Source: Aurantiacibacter suaedae (GTDB lineage: Bacteria; Pseudomonadota; Alphaproteobacteria; Sphingomonadales; Sphingomonadaceae). From it: a stretch of DNA of 64,000 bases. The translations under genes and the position numbers were made by a program. Below, piece by piece: positions 1 through 8,796 of the stretch (positions are counted from its first letter, which is position 1; the number at the start of each line of letters is the position of its first letter). Location: contig NZ_SKCG01000002.1 in the NCBI RefSeq assembly GCF_005434915.1, positions 124,948 through 188,947 of the forward strand. Direction: 5' to 3'. The notes beneath the pieces are model-generated. The model saw only the letters and a list, made by a program, of their open reading frames with translations. It made no database searches and was not told the origin of the DNA.

Positions 1-1641
1 GGCACGGTTGGTGTTCATGTCCTGCAGGTCCTGCAGGGTGTTCACCAGCATCCACGAGGTGAGCGTTCCGTTCGTGACATTGCCGCTAAAGTCGGTCGGG
101 TTCGCATAGTCGGTCGGATTGTAATAGATATCGACCGTGCTGCCAGCGCCGCTCAGGCTGGCGCTCGCGCCGCTGAACGTAACGGTGCCGCTGCCGGTGC
201 CCATGTTGTCGGCGCGCAGGATAAGGCCTGCACCGTCGGCCAGGCCGCTGATACCGGCATTGACGGCAATGCTGCCCGCTGCGGAAAGCTCGAGCGTCGT
301 GGGTCTATTCCATTCCAGGTAAGCTGCAACGGTGATGTTGCCTGCCTGGTTGCCCCCCGATCCGGTGGATACGGTGACATTAGCCTTTTCCAGGGCCATT
401 CTCAGGTCAAAGGCATTGATTACGCTGTCGTTGCCGGTCGCGGTAAAGCCCGCGCTGTTGGTGTTGTCTCCGTCCGATATCGTCACATTATACGGATCGA
501 GCAGCAGGTTGCCCGCCTTGCCCTTGGGCGCGAGCAGGTTGGTGGTGCCTTCGTAGGCGAGCAGCGCCTTGCCCGATACTTCGGCATCGCCGCCGTTGCC
601 GCCATTGGCGCCGCCGCGTGCGGTGATCGTGCCGGCGAAGGCGGTCTTGTGGTCGGACCACAGCACCACATCGCCGCCATCGCCCCGCACCGTGGCATCG
701 GCGCGGATGACGCTGGCCGCATCGACAGTGAGGTCGGTCGCATGGGCGAGCGGGCCGGTGCCCTGATAGCCGCCGCCGATCTCGATCGAGCCGCCGCCCA
801 GCGTGCCCGAAGCATCGATCGTCGCGCCGGTGAGATTGATCTGATCGCCCGTCAGGCGGACCACGCCGCCCTTGCTTTCAACGCCCGTGGCGTTGATCAC
901 GCCCGAGAGGTTCACCACCCCGCGCGCCGCATCGCGCGCCGTGCCCGCGGTCAGCACCACGGTGTTCGCGTTGATCGTGCCTGCCACGTCGATATTGCCG
1001 GTGGGCAGGCCAAGCCGCAGGAACCCGTCGCCGGTAAGATCGAGCGCGCTCTGATCGCTGCCCTCCATCTTCGCGACGCCCGCCACCAGCAAGGTGCCAT
1101 CGGCAAGATCGGGGCTCATCAGGTCGGAAAGCCCCGCGCGCAGCCGCATCACCTGCGCATTGGCAGGCGCGGTAACGGTGATCGCATCGCCGCCCGCCAT
1201 GAAGTCGCGGTCGGAGATGTCGAGCGTCGAGGCGGTGAAGGCAGCGGCGTTGACCGTGCCGCTCTTGGTGATGGCAATGCCGTTGGGGTTCACGAGGAAC
1301 ACCTGCCCGTTGGCATTGATCTGCCCGGCAATCACGCTGGTGGCATCGCCGGTGACGCGGTTCAGCAGCGCCGACTGGGCACCCGGCTGCGCGATGTTCA
1401 CCGCATTGCCTTCACCCACCGAGAAGCTGGTCCAGTTCACCACCGCGCGGTCGGAATGCTGGGTGATGTTCATATTGCCCGCCGACGGCGCGCCGATGGT
1501 GGCAGAGCCTGCCGCAACCTCGCCGCCGGTGGGCAGGTCGTTGGCCATGGCGGCGCTGGAGATGGCAGCTGTGGAGATAGCGGTGCTCGCAAGCAGGGCT
1601 GCGCAGCGGAGCGACTTGGCGATAAGGGTCGATTTGGTCAT
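1..1641 (-). CDS. TpsA filamentous-haemagglutinin-type exoprotein, N-terminal part (runs off window)
   Basis: This is the first 547 codons of a two-partner secretion exoprotein, and it continues beyond base 1. It starts with a Sec signal peptide of about 33 residues ending in AMA. The TPS domain follows, with the hallmark motifs NRVTG and NPNGI that mark the region recognised by the TpsB transporter. The sequence is the same as the right-hand tpsA (start at 45564) apart from the substitutions at positions 2 and 136. The one at position 2 changes codon 547 from Asp to Ala. The ATG at 1641 follows the tpsB stop by 18 bp and has GGAG about 8 nt upstream. Whether this copy has the same repeats and C-terminus as the right one cannot be seen. 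It is probably a secreted adhesin. Confidence 0.9.
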   Translation of the reverse strand, partial: MTKSTLIAKSLRCAALLASTAISTAAISSAAMANDLPTGGEVAAGSATIGAPSAGNMNITQHSDRAVVNWTSFSVGEGNAVNIAQPGAQSALLNRVTGDATSVIAGQINANGQVFLVNPNGIAITKSGTVNAAAFTASTLDISDRDFMAGGDAITVTAPANAQVMRLRAGLSDLMSPDLADGTLLVAGVAKMEGSDQSALDLTGDGFLRLGLPTGNIDVAGTINANTVVLTAGTARDAARGVVNLSGVINATGVESKGGVVRLTGDQINLTGATIDASGTLGGGSIEIGGGYQGTGPLAHATDLTVDAASVIRADATVRGDGGDVVLWSDHKTAFAGTITARGGANGGNGGDAEVSGKALLAYEGTTNLLAPKGKAGNLLLDPYNVTISDGDNTNSAGFTATGNDSVINAFDLRMALEKANVTVSTGSGGNQAGNITVAAYLEWNRPTTLELSAAGSIAVNAGISGLADGAGLILRADNMGTGSGTVTFSGASASLSGAGSTVDIYYNPTDYANPTDFSGNVTNGTLTSWMLVNTLQDLQDMNTNRA

Positions 1642-1659
1642 GATAGGTGCTCCGAAGAC

Positions 1660-3345
1660 TTAGAAGCTGAGCTGGATGGAAAGCGAGAAGCGGCCCGGTG
1701 CGCCGGCAATGCCGTCAACCTCGGCCGCGCCATATTCGGCATTGAGGCCCCATCGGGCCCCGTCATTGCCCGCCAGGCGCACACCCGCGCCATAGGCCCA
1801 GGCCATGGTGTCGCGCCGTTCGAGCGCGCTCGGCTGCTTGAGCAGCACGCGGCCATTGGCCCCAAACACATAGGGCGCGAAGTAGATGTTCTGCGTGGTC
1901 ACCGAGAACGGGAACTGCAGCTCAGCCCGCACCGCATAGCCGGTGTCGCCCTGCAACGTTCCCTGCGACAGGGTGGAGATGGCATCGCCGTGGGCAATGC
2001 CGAAGCTCTCCGAGTTGACCAGCGCATAGCCGAAGCTCGTCTGCGCCGAACCGCGCAGGCGGCCGGCAATATGCTGGGCGAAGGGCAGGTCGATCCCGGC
2101 GCTCACATTAAGCACGGTGAAGTCGGCATCGGCCCCCGCGCGCGATAGCGGCAGGGTCGGCGTGGCATCGGCTGCGCTGCGCGCGCCGGGGATGTTGAGC
2201 CCCTGCGACAGCTCCATCGCCGCGTTCATCTGCCCGCCGCCGGCAAAGGCCGTGGCAAAGTCGCCGCCCAGACGCGCCACCCGCAAGCGGTCGCGCGAGA
2301 CGCCGAACTGTGTGGGCTCGATCAGGGTGATGTCTTCATTGGCGACATCGAAGGCCACGGTGCCGGTAAGCCGCGTGCTGCGGGTGAGCACGAAGGGATA
2401 GCTCAGCCGCGTGGAAAGCCGCTGGAAGTGGCTGGCAAAGCGCGGGCGGTTGATCGGCACATTGCCCGCCGTGCGCGCATCGACGCCTTCGACATTGAGC
2501 GACAGCCCGTCATTGCCGAGCGGCGCGACCACGCCCGCCGCCAGCACGCGGTTGCGCGGGCGCTTGTCGAAATAGCCATCGGACGGATCGCCCGAAGCGC
2601 GCAGGTAGATCGTCTCACCAAGACCCAGGTTGCCGTTGAAGTTGAACCCGAGCGACAGAGCCTCGCGGCCCAGCCCGTCGCTCTGCAGGTTGTTGAAGCC
2701 GAGCGTCACGCCGAGCGGGCGATAGTCGCCCTCCACGGCAAGAATGCTCATGCCCGGCTCGCTGCCGGGAACGAGGGTCGAGCGCATGGTAAGGCCCGGC
2801 ATATCGGAAGCGAGCAGCAGCTTGCGCTCGATCTGGCTGATCTTCACGCCCGGCTTGCCGACCAGCGGCTGCAAATAGGATGCGACCTTGCCCTGCATCG
2901 CAGGAGGCAGGGCTTCGGTGTTCACGGCCTCGATCTGGCCCTGCACGACGACAAGGCGCAAGGTAGCGCCATCGGCCAGATCCTGCGCGGGCACGATCAC
3001 ACGGGTCAGCGCCTCGCCATTGGCGGCAAAGTATCGCTCCAGCTGATGCGCGGCTTCGAAGATGGCGGCCACCTTCACCGGCTTGCCAAGCAGCTGCGCT
3101 TCCAGCGCGGCGACGGCAGCCGGATCGGCAACCGCGCCCTCGATGCGCACACCGCTCAGCGTAACGACAAGATCCTGCGCGCCATCGGGCACCTGCGTGG
3201 GCATGTCCTGCGGAATGACGACCGGCCCGCCGGGCTGCTGCGCCACCGGCGCATAGCTATCGGGCACGACCTGGCTGGCCGACTGGGCGAAAGCCGGAGA
3301 CGCGACGAGCGCAGCCCCAAGCAGGAGAGCTTTACGAAATACCAT
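1660..3345 (-). CDS. TpsB outer-membrane transporter (ShlB/FhaC/HecB family), left copy
   Basis: A 561-aa outer-membrane protein that would secrete the TpsA encoded immediately downstream. The start MVFRKALLLGAALVASPAFA gives a clean Sec signal peptide, so I chose the ATG at 3345. In-frame starts at 3378 and 3453 would add an N-terminal extension that does not look like a signal peptide. Periplasmic POTRA-type sequence follows (around residues 55-190), then an amphipathic beta-barrel of the ShlB family ending in a terminal Phe (LSIQLSF), as is usual for outer-membrane barrels. It differs from the right copy (45583-47268) at one residue (Gln here, Glu there, in the HxLERY segment). The stop lies 18 bp before the tpsA start, giving a tpsB-tpsA operon. 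Confidence 0.93.
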   Translation of the reverse strand: MVFRKALLLGAALVASPAFAQSASQVVPDSYAPVAQQPGGPVVIPQDMPTQVPDGAQDLVVTLSGVRIEGAVADPAAVAALEAQLLGKPVKVAAIFEAAHQLERYFAANGEALTRVIVPAQDLADGATLRLVVVQGQIEAVNTEALPPAMQGKVASYLQPLVGKPGVKISQIERKLLLASDMPGLTMRSTLVPGSEPGMSILAVEGDYRPLGVTLGFNNLQSDGLGREALSLGFNFNGNLGLGETIYLRASGDPSDGYFDKRPRNRVLAAGVVAPLGNDGLSLNVEGVDARTAGNVPINRPRFASHFQRLSTRLSYPFVLTRSTRLTGTVAFDVANEDITLIEPTQFGVSRDRLRVARLGGDFATAFAGGGQMNAAMELSQGLNIPGARSAADATPTLPLSRAGADADFTVLNVSAGIDLPFAQHIAGRLRGSAQTSFGYALVNSESFGIAHGDAISTLSQGTLQGDTGYAVRAELQFPFSVTTQNIYFAPYVFGANGRVLLKQPSALERRDTMAWAYGAGVRLAGNDGARWGLNAEYGAAEVDGIAGAPGRFSLSIQLSF

Positions 3346-3783
3346 AGTGAGCAACCCGTGATCTTGTGTGTTTACCATAGCGTCCAAATCAATCGTGTTT
3401 ACGATAAGATGGACCCCGTATTCTTGGCGGTTACTAAAGCTTGTCGAACCCATTACCGCCTTGGGAACGTACTTATTCGTTGACGGGCAAGGCGTTAGGG
3501 ATGAGTTCTGGGGAAGACGATTACCGCCCCCTCCGTGAGGGCCCCTAGTTTTGCTTAAGGATGCGTTACCCAGCGCGCCGCTCCCCTCGCACCGCGGCAG
3601 CGGGCGGCCTGCGGATTATTTTGGGTGCGGCCACATTTGCGTTCCGCCAGCCAACGCGAGGCGGCGCGGATCATCTCTAAACCTTGAGCAGATCGAACGC
3701 GTAGAGCGCGGCGCGCCGCCCGGCGGCAGGCTCTATCGTGCGTAGTTCGCGCAGCTTCGCTCACCGCTGCTGGCTGCGCGACT
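3346..3783. other. Intergenic region between left tpsB and the metallopeptidase gene
   Basis: This 438-bp stretch has no convincing gene. Bases 3346-3670 belong to the direct repeat and are also upstream of the right tpsB, so a tpsB promoter should lie here; I could not pick a clear -35/-10 pair. The octamer GTGTTTAC occurs at 3368 and again at 3395. A short hairpin (CCCTC/GAGGG) sits at 3529-3541. Bases 3671-3783 are unique and contain the possible terminator of the secretion operon. Confidence 0.6.
3747..3781 (-). terminator. Inverted repeat just after the metallopeptidase stop, possible operon terminator
   Basis: The nine-base arms TCGCGCAGC and GCTGCGCGA flank a 17-nt loop, beginning 2 nt after the stop codon of the last gene in the secretion operon. 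There is no U-tract on the leftward strand, so it may be only a 3' stabilising stem. Confidence 0.4.
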
Positions 3784-6327
3784 TCAGATGAGGAGAAAAT
3801 CCGCTGCGCTCAGATCGGTTGGCCGGGTGGCGAGATTGGCGAAGACCACGCCGGTGCTGCCGGTGCCGCTCGCGTCGTAATGCAGGTCGCCGCTGGCCTG
3901 ATCGTATAGGATCGTGCCGCCTTGCGGGTCATCGGCACCCAGATAGGCAAATTCTTCCGCCAGATCGCTCAGGCCCGCCAGCGCGGCGAAGGCCTCGGTG
4001 CTTAGCGCGATCTTGTCGCCCTCCCCGGTGGAGAAATCGAGGATGCTGTCGATCGCATCCCAGTCTGGCGCATGCAGGAAGCAGAAGCGATCGGCACCTT
4101 GGCCGCCGATCAATTCGTTGCTTGCGGCATTGCCGACGATAATGTCGTTTCCCGCCCCGCCGATGGCATTTTCGATCACCGCGCCTTGCGCAATCGTATA
4201 GCCGCCGGAAATTCCCACATTCCCCGAAACGTAAAGTGTCGAGGCAATGCCGCCGCTCAGCGGATAGGCATTGAGGTTGATCACGCAAGCGCCAGTGCCG
4301 CCGATGTTCGAAATGGTATCGGTGCCGCCCGCATCCCAGATGCAGGTCCAGCCAGTGCCTGCCCCCTCTTGCCGGGCCAGTTCATAGACATCGTCGCCGG
4401 TGCGATGGGAGGTATTCGCGCCGTATAGCCGCTGGATCGCGGCCACATCGAACACCATCGGCGTTGTGGTGAGGCCCCAGTTCTTGTCCGCCGCCGGCGG
4501 CTCCAGATTCCATCCGAAATTGTAGGCCATCACGCTCCACACGCCCTGGCTGAGGTCGAAGTCGCCCAGCGCGCGCGCATCGCCTGCCGATACGCCAGGA
4601 AAGGTCGTCTGCGCCACGCCGTTCACCGTGGTGGAGAAGCTGTGCCCCAGCCCGAGCCCGTGGCCGATCTCGTGCACCAGTGTGGTGAAGCCCAGACCGC
4701 CGGGGGCGAGGTTCTGCCACGAGGCGGCCTGATAGTTGAACTGGCCGATCTGGCTGAAGTTGACGTCGGTGCCGGTGCCATCGAGATCGCCGAAGGGGAT
4801 GGAAAATTCCGCCAGCGTGCTGACCGTTGGCAAGGCCGAGGCGGGCACCTTTTTCAGCACGATATTCGCCTCTTGCGCGGCGTCGCCGTAATAGCGGCCC
4901 TCGGCGAAGGTGAGGTTTGCGACGTTGCTATAGGTTTGCAGTGCATCGCTTGCCGCCTGTTTTTCGGCCTCGGTCCAGGTGGCCGCCGTGCTGCCGGTGG
5001 CAAAGGCATAGGTGATGGTTCCGGCAGTCCACCCGGCTTCGCCCACCACCAGCGCATCGACATAGGCGCTGCCATAACCATCGGGCGCGATGGCCGATGT
5101 GGTGAGCGCCTGCGCGTTGATGGTCAGCACGCTTTCGGCCTGCGCGCTGTTGCCCGCACCGTCGCGCACCGTGGCTTGGGCCGTGATCTCGCCTAACCCG
5201 AGTGTTGCCAGCTCGGCATGTGTCAGCGCAAGCGACCACTTGCCTTGCGCGTCGGCGGTCACATCGCGGGTGAGCGCGCTGCCCAGTGTCAGCGAAACCG
5301 TTGCGCCCGGCGCGCTGCTGCCATGGATGCTCGCCCCGCCCGGCTGCACGATCGGCGCACCGGCTACGAAGGTATAGGCCGGGGTCACCACATTGCCCTG
5401 CGCATCGACGGTGCTGGCGAAAGGATCGAGGAAACCGGCGATGGTCGGTCCGATATCGGTGAAGATGCCGGGATCGTAAGTGGGAATGGCGCTGATGGCG
5501 ACCTCGGGATCTGCCCGCAAGGCGGCAGCGGCATCGCTGGAGCGCACCGCGCCATCGGCGAAGACCAGCAGATCATTGCGCGAACCGCCGCTGCCCGCGA
5601 CCACGACCTGCTCTGTCATGCCGCCGATCTCACGGGTCAGCGCTATTGTCCCGGTGACAGCGGACTTTGCATAGTCGGCCCAGGCGCCGCGAAAATAGAC
5701 GATGTCCACCCCGCCGCCGAGCGCGCTGGCATCAACCTGCGTGCCTTCAGCGATGTAGACCACATCGGTTCCGGAATTGCCCAGCACCTGAAACGCCACC
5801 CCCGGCTTCGTCAGCGCCACGGTCTCGCCATCGGGATCGAACAGCGCCACCTTGACCAGCGCCGACAGCTCCGCACCCGGTGCCGCGACTTTTGTCGGGG
5901 CAAGCGAGGTGTCGCCCGAGGGGACCGGGCTAGAGGCCCCCTGCGCGACGTGATTGAATGTATTGTACGCCGTTACTGAGCCGTCTGAGAACACCAGTTC
6001 GTCGGGCGCGCGCGGGGAATTGGCACCTGCGAGCATGACGGTTTCGGTCTTGCCGCCGGCCTCGCGCGTCAACACCAGCGTCGATGCGCTGGTGCTCACG
6101 GTGTAGTCTGCGAAGGCGCCCCCGAAATAGATCCGGTCCGCGCCCGATCCGGTGTTTAGCCAATAGGCGGAGCCGGGCCGAACGAACAGCGTATCGACAT
6201 AGGCGGAGCCGAGATACTGGATCTCCTGCCCATCGAGCGACAGCCCGCCATAGGGCATGGCGAAATCGATGAAGGTCTCATCGTCCCCGGCCACGCCGAG
6301 GACGATGTATTTCGACGAAATTGCCAT
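3784..6327 (-). CDS. Serralysin-like M10 metallopeptidase with RTX repeats and duplicated N-terminal module
   Basis: An 847-aa secreted zinc protease, likely exported by the type I system of the same operon. Residues 1-~290 form a two-part module, each half following the pattern GxD.(I/V)YF.G...DY...LTR...LVFxDGxV. The same module opens the giant adhesin. An Ig-like (Bap-type) domain follows at about 320-405. The catalytic domain carries HEIGHGLGLGH at about 552-562, matching HExxHxxGxxH, and the Met-turn SVMAYN near 597. A short RTX segment (GGAGNDIIVG, GGQGADRF) near 735-755 precedes the serralysin-type C-terminus. Serralysins usually have about 480 residues, so the N-terminal half is an addition. 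The gene begins 27 bp after the GT41 stop. Substrate unknown; processing of the co-encoded adhesin is a reasonable guess. Confidence 0.9.
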   Translation of the reverse strand: MAISSKYIVLGVAGDDETFIDFAMPYGGLSLDGQEIQYLGSAYVDTLFVRPGSAYWLNTGSGADRIYFGGAFADYTVSTSASTLVLTREAGGKTETVMLAGANSPRAPDELVFSDGSVTAYNTFNHVAQGASSPVPSGDTSLAPTKVAAPGAELSALVKVALFDPDGETVALTKPGVAFQVLGNSGTDVVYIAEGTQVDASALGGGVDIVYFRGAWADYAKSAVTGTIALTREIGGMTEQVVVAGSGGSRNDLLVFADGAVRSSDAAAALRADPEVAISAIPTYDPGIFTDIGPTIAGFLDPFASTVDAQGNVVTPAYTFVAGAPIVQPGGASIHGSSAPGATVSLTLGSALTRDVTADAQGKWSLALTHAELATLGLGEITAQATVRDGAGNSAQAESVLTINAQALTTSAIAPDGYGSAYVDALVVGEAGWTAGTITYAFATGSTAATWTEAEKQAASDALQTYSNVANLTFAEGRYYGDAAQEANIVLKKVPASALPTVSTLAEFSIPFGDLDGTGTDVNFSQIGQFNYQAASWQNLAPGGLGFTTLVHEIGHGLGLGHSFSTTVNGVAQTTFPGVSAGDARALGDFDLSQGVWSVMAYNFGWNLEPPAADKNWGLTTTPMVFDVAAIQRLYGANTSHRTGDDVYELARQEGAGTGWTCIWDAGGTDTISNIGGTGACVINLNAYPLSGGIASTLYVSGNVGISGGYTIAQGAVIENAIGGAGNDIIVGNAASNELIGGQGADRFCFLHAPDWDAIDSILDFSTGEGDKIALSTEAFAALAGLSDLAEEFAYLGADDPQGGTILYDQASGDLHYDASGTGSTGVVFANLATRPTDLSAADFLLI

Positions 6328-6354
6328 GGCTTGTTACGCTGGCGCGAAGGCCCC

Positions 6355-8796
6355 TTAGGCCCGGCTCTGGACGTGATCGAGCCACATGCGGCGCAACGCG
6401 TCTTCCAGATCGCGCGTGTATTGCTTCACGTCGCTGCCGGGGGCACCGGCCATCAACTCGCGCAGGCCCTTCTTCTCTTGCAGCAAAGCCTTGCGATCGC
6501 TGGCCAATTCCTTGGCGATGCTCACGAAGTCACCCTCGTCCTTCGCGACCCATTCTGGGCGACCGATCGAGGTGAGCAGGCCCGCGCCCATGCGCTGCAC
6601 GAAGCTGTCGCCAGCCAGCGTGATGAGCGGAGCGCCCATCCACAGCGCCTGACAGCTGGTGGTGCCGCCATTGTAAGGGAAGCAATCGAGCGCGATGTCG
6701 ACATCGCCATATTCGGCCATCATATCGTCAAGCCCGGAAGGCCCGCGGAACTCCAAGCGATCCGCTTCGATGCCAGCCTCGGCGAACATCCCGGCAAAAC
6801 GCTGCTTGCCCCCATCGTCCTGAAAACTCGGACCCTTAAGCATCAGCCGAGAATCGGGCACGGCCTGCATAGCCTTCGCCCACAGCGAAACCGTGAACGG
6901 CGTCAGCTTCGAGACATTGTTGAACGACCCGAAGGTGAGCGGCCGCGAGAGGTGCTTGTTGCCAAATTGCGGGCTCGGATAGTCCTGCTCCGGCGCATAG
7001 CAGAACACGAAGTTCGGCAGATGCATCACCCGCTCGTTGTAAAGCTCGTGCTTTCCGGGCGGCGAGGTGACCGGATCGCTGATCAGCCAGTCCATGTTCG
7101 GCACGCCCGTGGTGGAGGGATAGCCGAGGAACGTCGCCTGCACCGGCGCTGCACGCCGCGCGAAAACGCTCGCCCGGTGGCGCCCGGTCAACCCGTTGAG
7201 ATCGACCAGAACGTCGATCCCGTCCGCCTCGATCAGTTCGGCCAGACGGCGGTTGCTGATCGTCGCCACATCGCGCCAGCGGTCTACTCGCGAGCGCGCG
7301 CGCCGCGTCATCTCGTCGGTCAGCGGGCTGGTCGAATAGACGGTGATCTCGAAGGCATCGTGATCGTGCTGCGCGAACACCGGGCGCATGAACAGGCTCA
7401 CCGGATGCTCGCCGTGCAGATCCGCCGTGACATAGCCGATCCGCAGCTTGCGCGTCCGCGCCGAAGGCTCCGCCGCGCCCGCACCTGGCGAAAGCTCGTT
7501 ACGGAACGTCTCCACCGGGCGCACGTCTTCCGCAAGCGGGGCGAACAGCTCCTTGTGCAGCTCGCACACCTCGCCCGCGCTCAGCGTTTCGCTGTAAAGC
7601 GCCGCCATCGCCGCCGAGCCGCGGAAGGTCGATTCCGGCCCTTCCTCCTCGCCCAGCTGGCGATAGAGATCGAGCGCCAGATCGACATCGCCGCGCTTGC
7701 CCGCAATGGCGGCCTTGAACACGCGGAGTTCTTTCTCCTTGTCGGGGGTCAGCTCGGCCACGCGGGCAAAGCACTGCTCCGCCTCATCAAGCCATGATCC
7801 CTCGATCAGCAGCTTGCCGAGATTGAAATGCGCCTGCCAGCTATCGGGATTGGCCTCCACCTTGCGGCGCAGCAGCACATCGGCCTGCGCATGGCGCTTA
7901 TGCTTCATCAGCACGCCGACAAGGGCGATTTCCTCCTCCTCGCTCAGCGTTTTCTCGCACAGCGCGCTGAGCAAATGGTCGCCATCTTCATAGACGCCCA
8001 TCTGCATCAGCGCGTCGCCGAGTTCGATGGCCGCCTTGTGAAACTCCGGCTCCGCCGTCAGCGCGTGGCGGAAGGCTTCGGCTGCTGCCGCCCATTCGCC
8101 GCGTTCCGCCCGGCCGAGGCCGATGCGATAGTGCACATCGCTGCCCGTGCCCGCATCGGGGCATTCGAGCGCGCGCAGCCAGGCGACGGTCGCCTCCTCG
8201 CGCTGGCCGATCTGTTCGAGCGCGCGGGCGAGGCTCAGGTGTGCGCCATAGCGTTCGGTGGCCACTGTTGCGGCCTTGCGATAGCAGGCCAGCGCCTCTT
8301 CCAAGGTGCCGTGGTGGCGGCAGACATTGCCTGCCTCCAGCCAGGCGGTGAAGTTTTCGGGATCGGCCCGCAGCACATCGCTGAACCGCGTGCGCGCCTC
8401 CTTCCACTCGCCCTGTTTGACGGCGCAGCGCGCGAGCTGGGTCAGCGCGGGGACGATAACCTGCCCCTGCCCCTCCCCCTGATCGTGTTCGATGGCGCTG
8501 GTGAAGGCCTGCGCGGCCTCCACCCATTTTTCCTTGTCGAACAGCGCATTGCCAAAGTTGAACCAGATCGCCCCCGGTGCCTCGCCGCCATCGACGGCGC
8601 GCCGGTATTGGCGCAGCGCATCGTCGTCGCGGCCAAGCTGCCTGAGCACCTGGCCATAGTTGCCGCGCAGCACCGGATCTTCCGGTTCCTGCTTCAGCAG
8701 GTTTTCATAGAGGCCCGCCGCCGCGGTCCAGTCGCCGCGCAACTGCGCCTGGACCGCGTCGTTCATCTCCACTTTCTGTCCTTCGTTCATGATCAT
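6355..8796 (-). CDS. TPR-GT41 family glycosyltransferase (O-GlcNAc transferase/SPINDLY-like)
   Basis: An 813-aa cytoplasmic protein. Residues ~1-400 are tetratricopeptide repeats (for example [20 protein letters not shown]), the usual substrate-recognition part. Residues ~445-800 form the GT41 catalytic region. [15 protein letters not shown] supplies the conserved His, [10 protein letters not shown] and [14 protein letters not shown] match the OGT core, and [20 protein letters not shown] near 700 matches the donor-binding region. The family transfers a sugar from a UDP donor to Ser/Thr, or to Asn in the HMW1C branch; the donor here is not predictable. Its ATG overlaps the adhesin stop as ATGA (8793-8796), implying translational coupling. 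A second ATG at 8790 is possible. The position between two exported proteins suggests it modifies one or both before secretion. Confidence 0.92.
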   Translation of the reverse strand: MIMNEGQKVEMNDAVQAQLRGDWTAAAGLYENLLKQEPEDPVLRGNYGQVLRQLGRDDDALRQYRRAVDGGEAPGAIWFNFGNALFDKEKWVEAAQAFTSAIEHDQGEGQGQVIVPALTQLARCAVKQGEWKEARTRFSDVLRADPENFTAWLEAGNVCRHHGTLEEALACYRKAATVATERYGAHLSLARALEQIGQREEATVAWLRALECPDAGTGSDVHYRIGLGRAERGEWAAAAEAFRHALTAEPEFHKAAIELGDALMQMGVYEDGDHLLSALCEKTLSEEEEIALVGVLMKHKRHAQADVLLRRKVEANPDSWQAHFNLGKLLIEGSWLDEAEQCFARVAELTPDKEKELRVFKAAIAGKRGDVDLALDLYRQLGEEEGPESTFRGSAAMAALYSETLSAGEVCELHKELFAPLAEDVRPVETFRNELSPGAGAAEPSARTRKLRIGYVTADLHGEHPVSLFMRPVFAQHDHDAFEITVYSTSPLTDEMTRRARSRVDRWRDVATISNRRLAELIEADGIDVLVDLNGLTGRHRASVFARRAAPVQATFLGYPSTTGVPNMDWLISDPVTSPPGKHELYNERVMHLPNFVFCYAPEQDYPSPQFGNKHLSRPLTFGSFNNVSKLTPFTVSLWAKAMQAVPDSRLMLKGPSFQDDGGKQRFAGMFAEAGIEADRLEFRGPSGLDDMMAEYGDVDIALDCFPYNGGTTSCQALWMGAPLITLAGDSFVQRMGAGLLTSIGRPEWVAKDEGDFVSIAKELASDRKALLQEKKGLRELMAGAPGSDVKQYTRDLEDALRRMWLDHVQSRA

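Larger units (their letters stand above)
1..3670. repeat. Left copy of a 3.67-kb near-identical direct repeat (tpsB plus start of tpsA)
   Basis: Bases 1-3670 align without gaps to 43924-47593 at a constant offset of 43923. I found nine mismatches: positions 2, 136, 3045, 3046, 3064, 3196, 3205, 3259 and 3262. Similarity stops abruptly after 3670. The repeat may extend left of the window, because base 1 lies inside the tpsA copy. It includes the tpsB upstream region, so both copies should share promoter sequence. No transposase or terminal inverted repeat is visible at the right border. Confidence 0.97.

Noticed and set aside
649-2148. A 499-aa plus-strand open frame, present again at 44572-46071, and a 351-aa one at 2428-3483
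   Set aside because: Opposite tpsA/tpsB. Its exact repetition follows from the DNA repeat. Composition is that of an antisense shadow.
3671-3783. Insertion-sequence or attachment-site end at the repeat border
   Set aside because: No transposase, terminal inverted repeat or duplicated tRNA end was found on either side; the border is an abrupt loss of similarity only.
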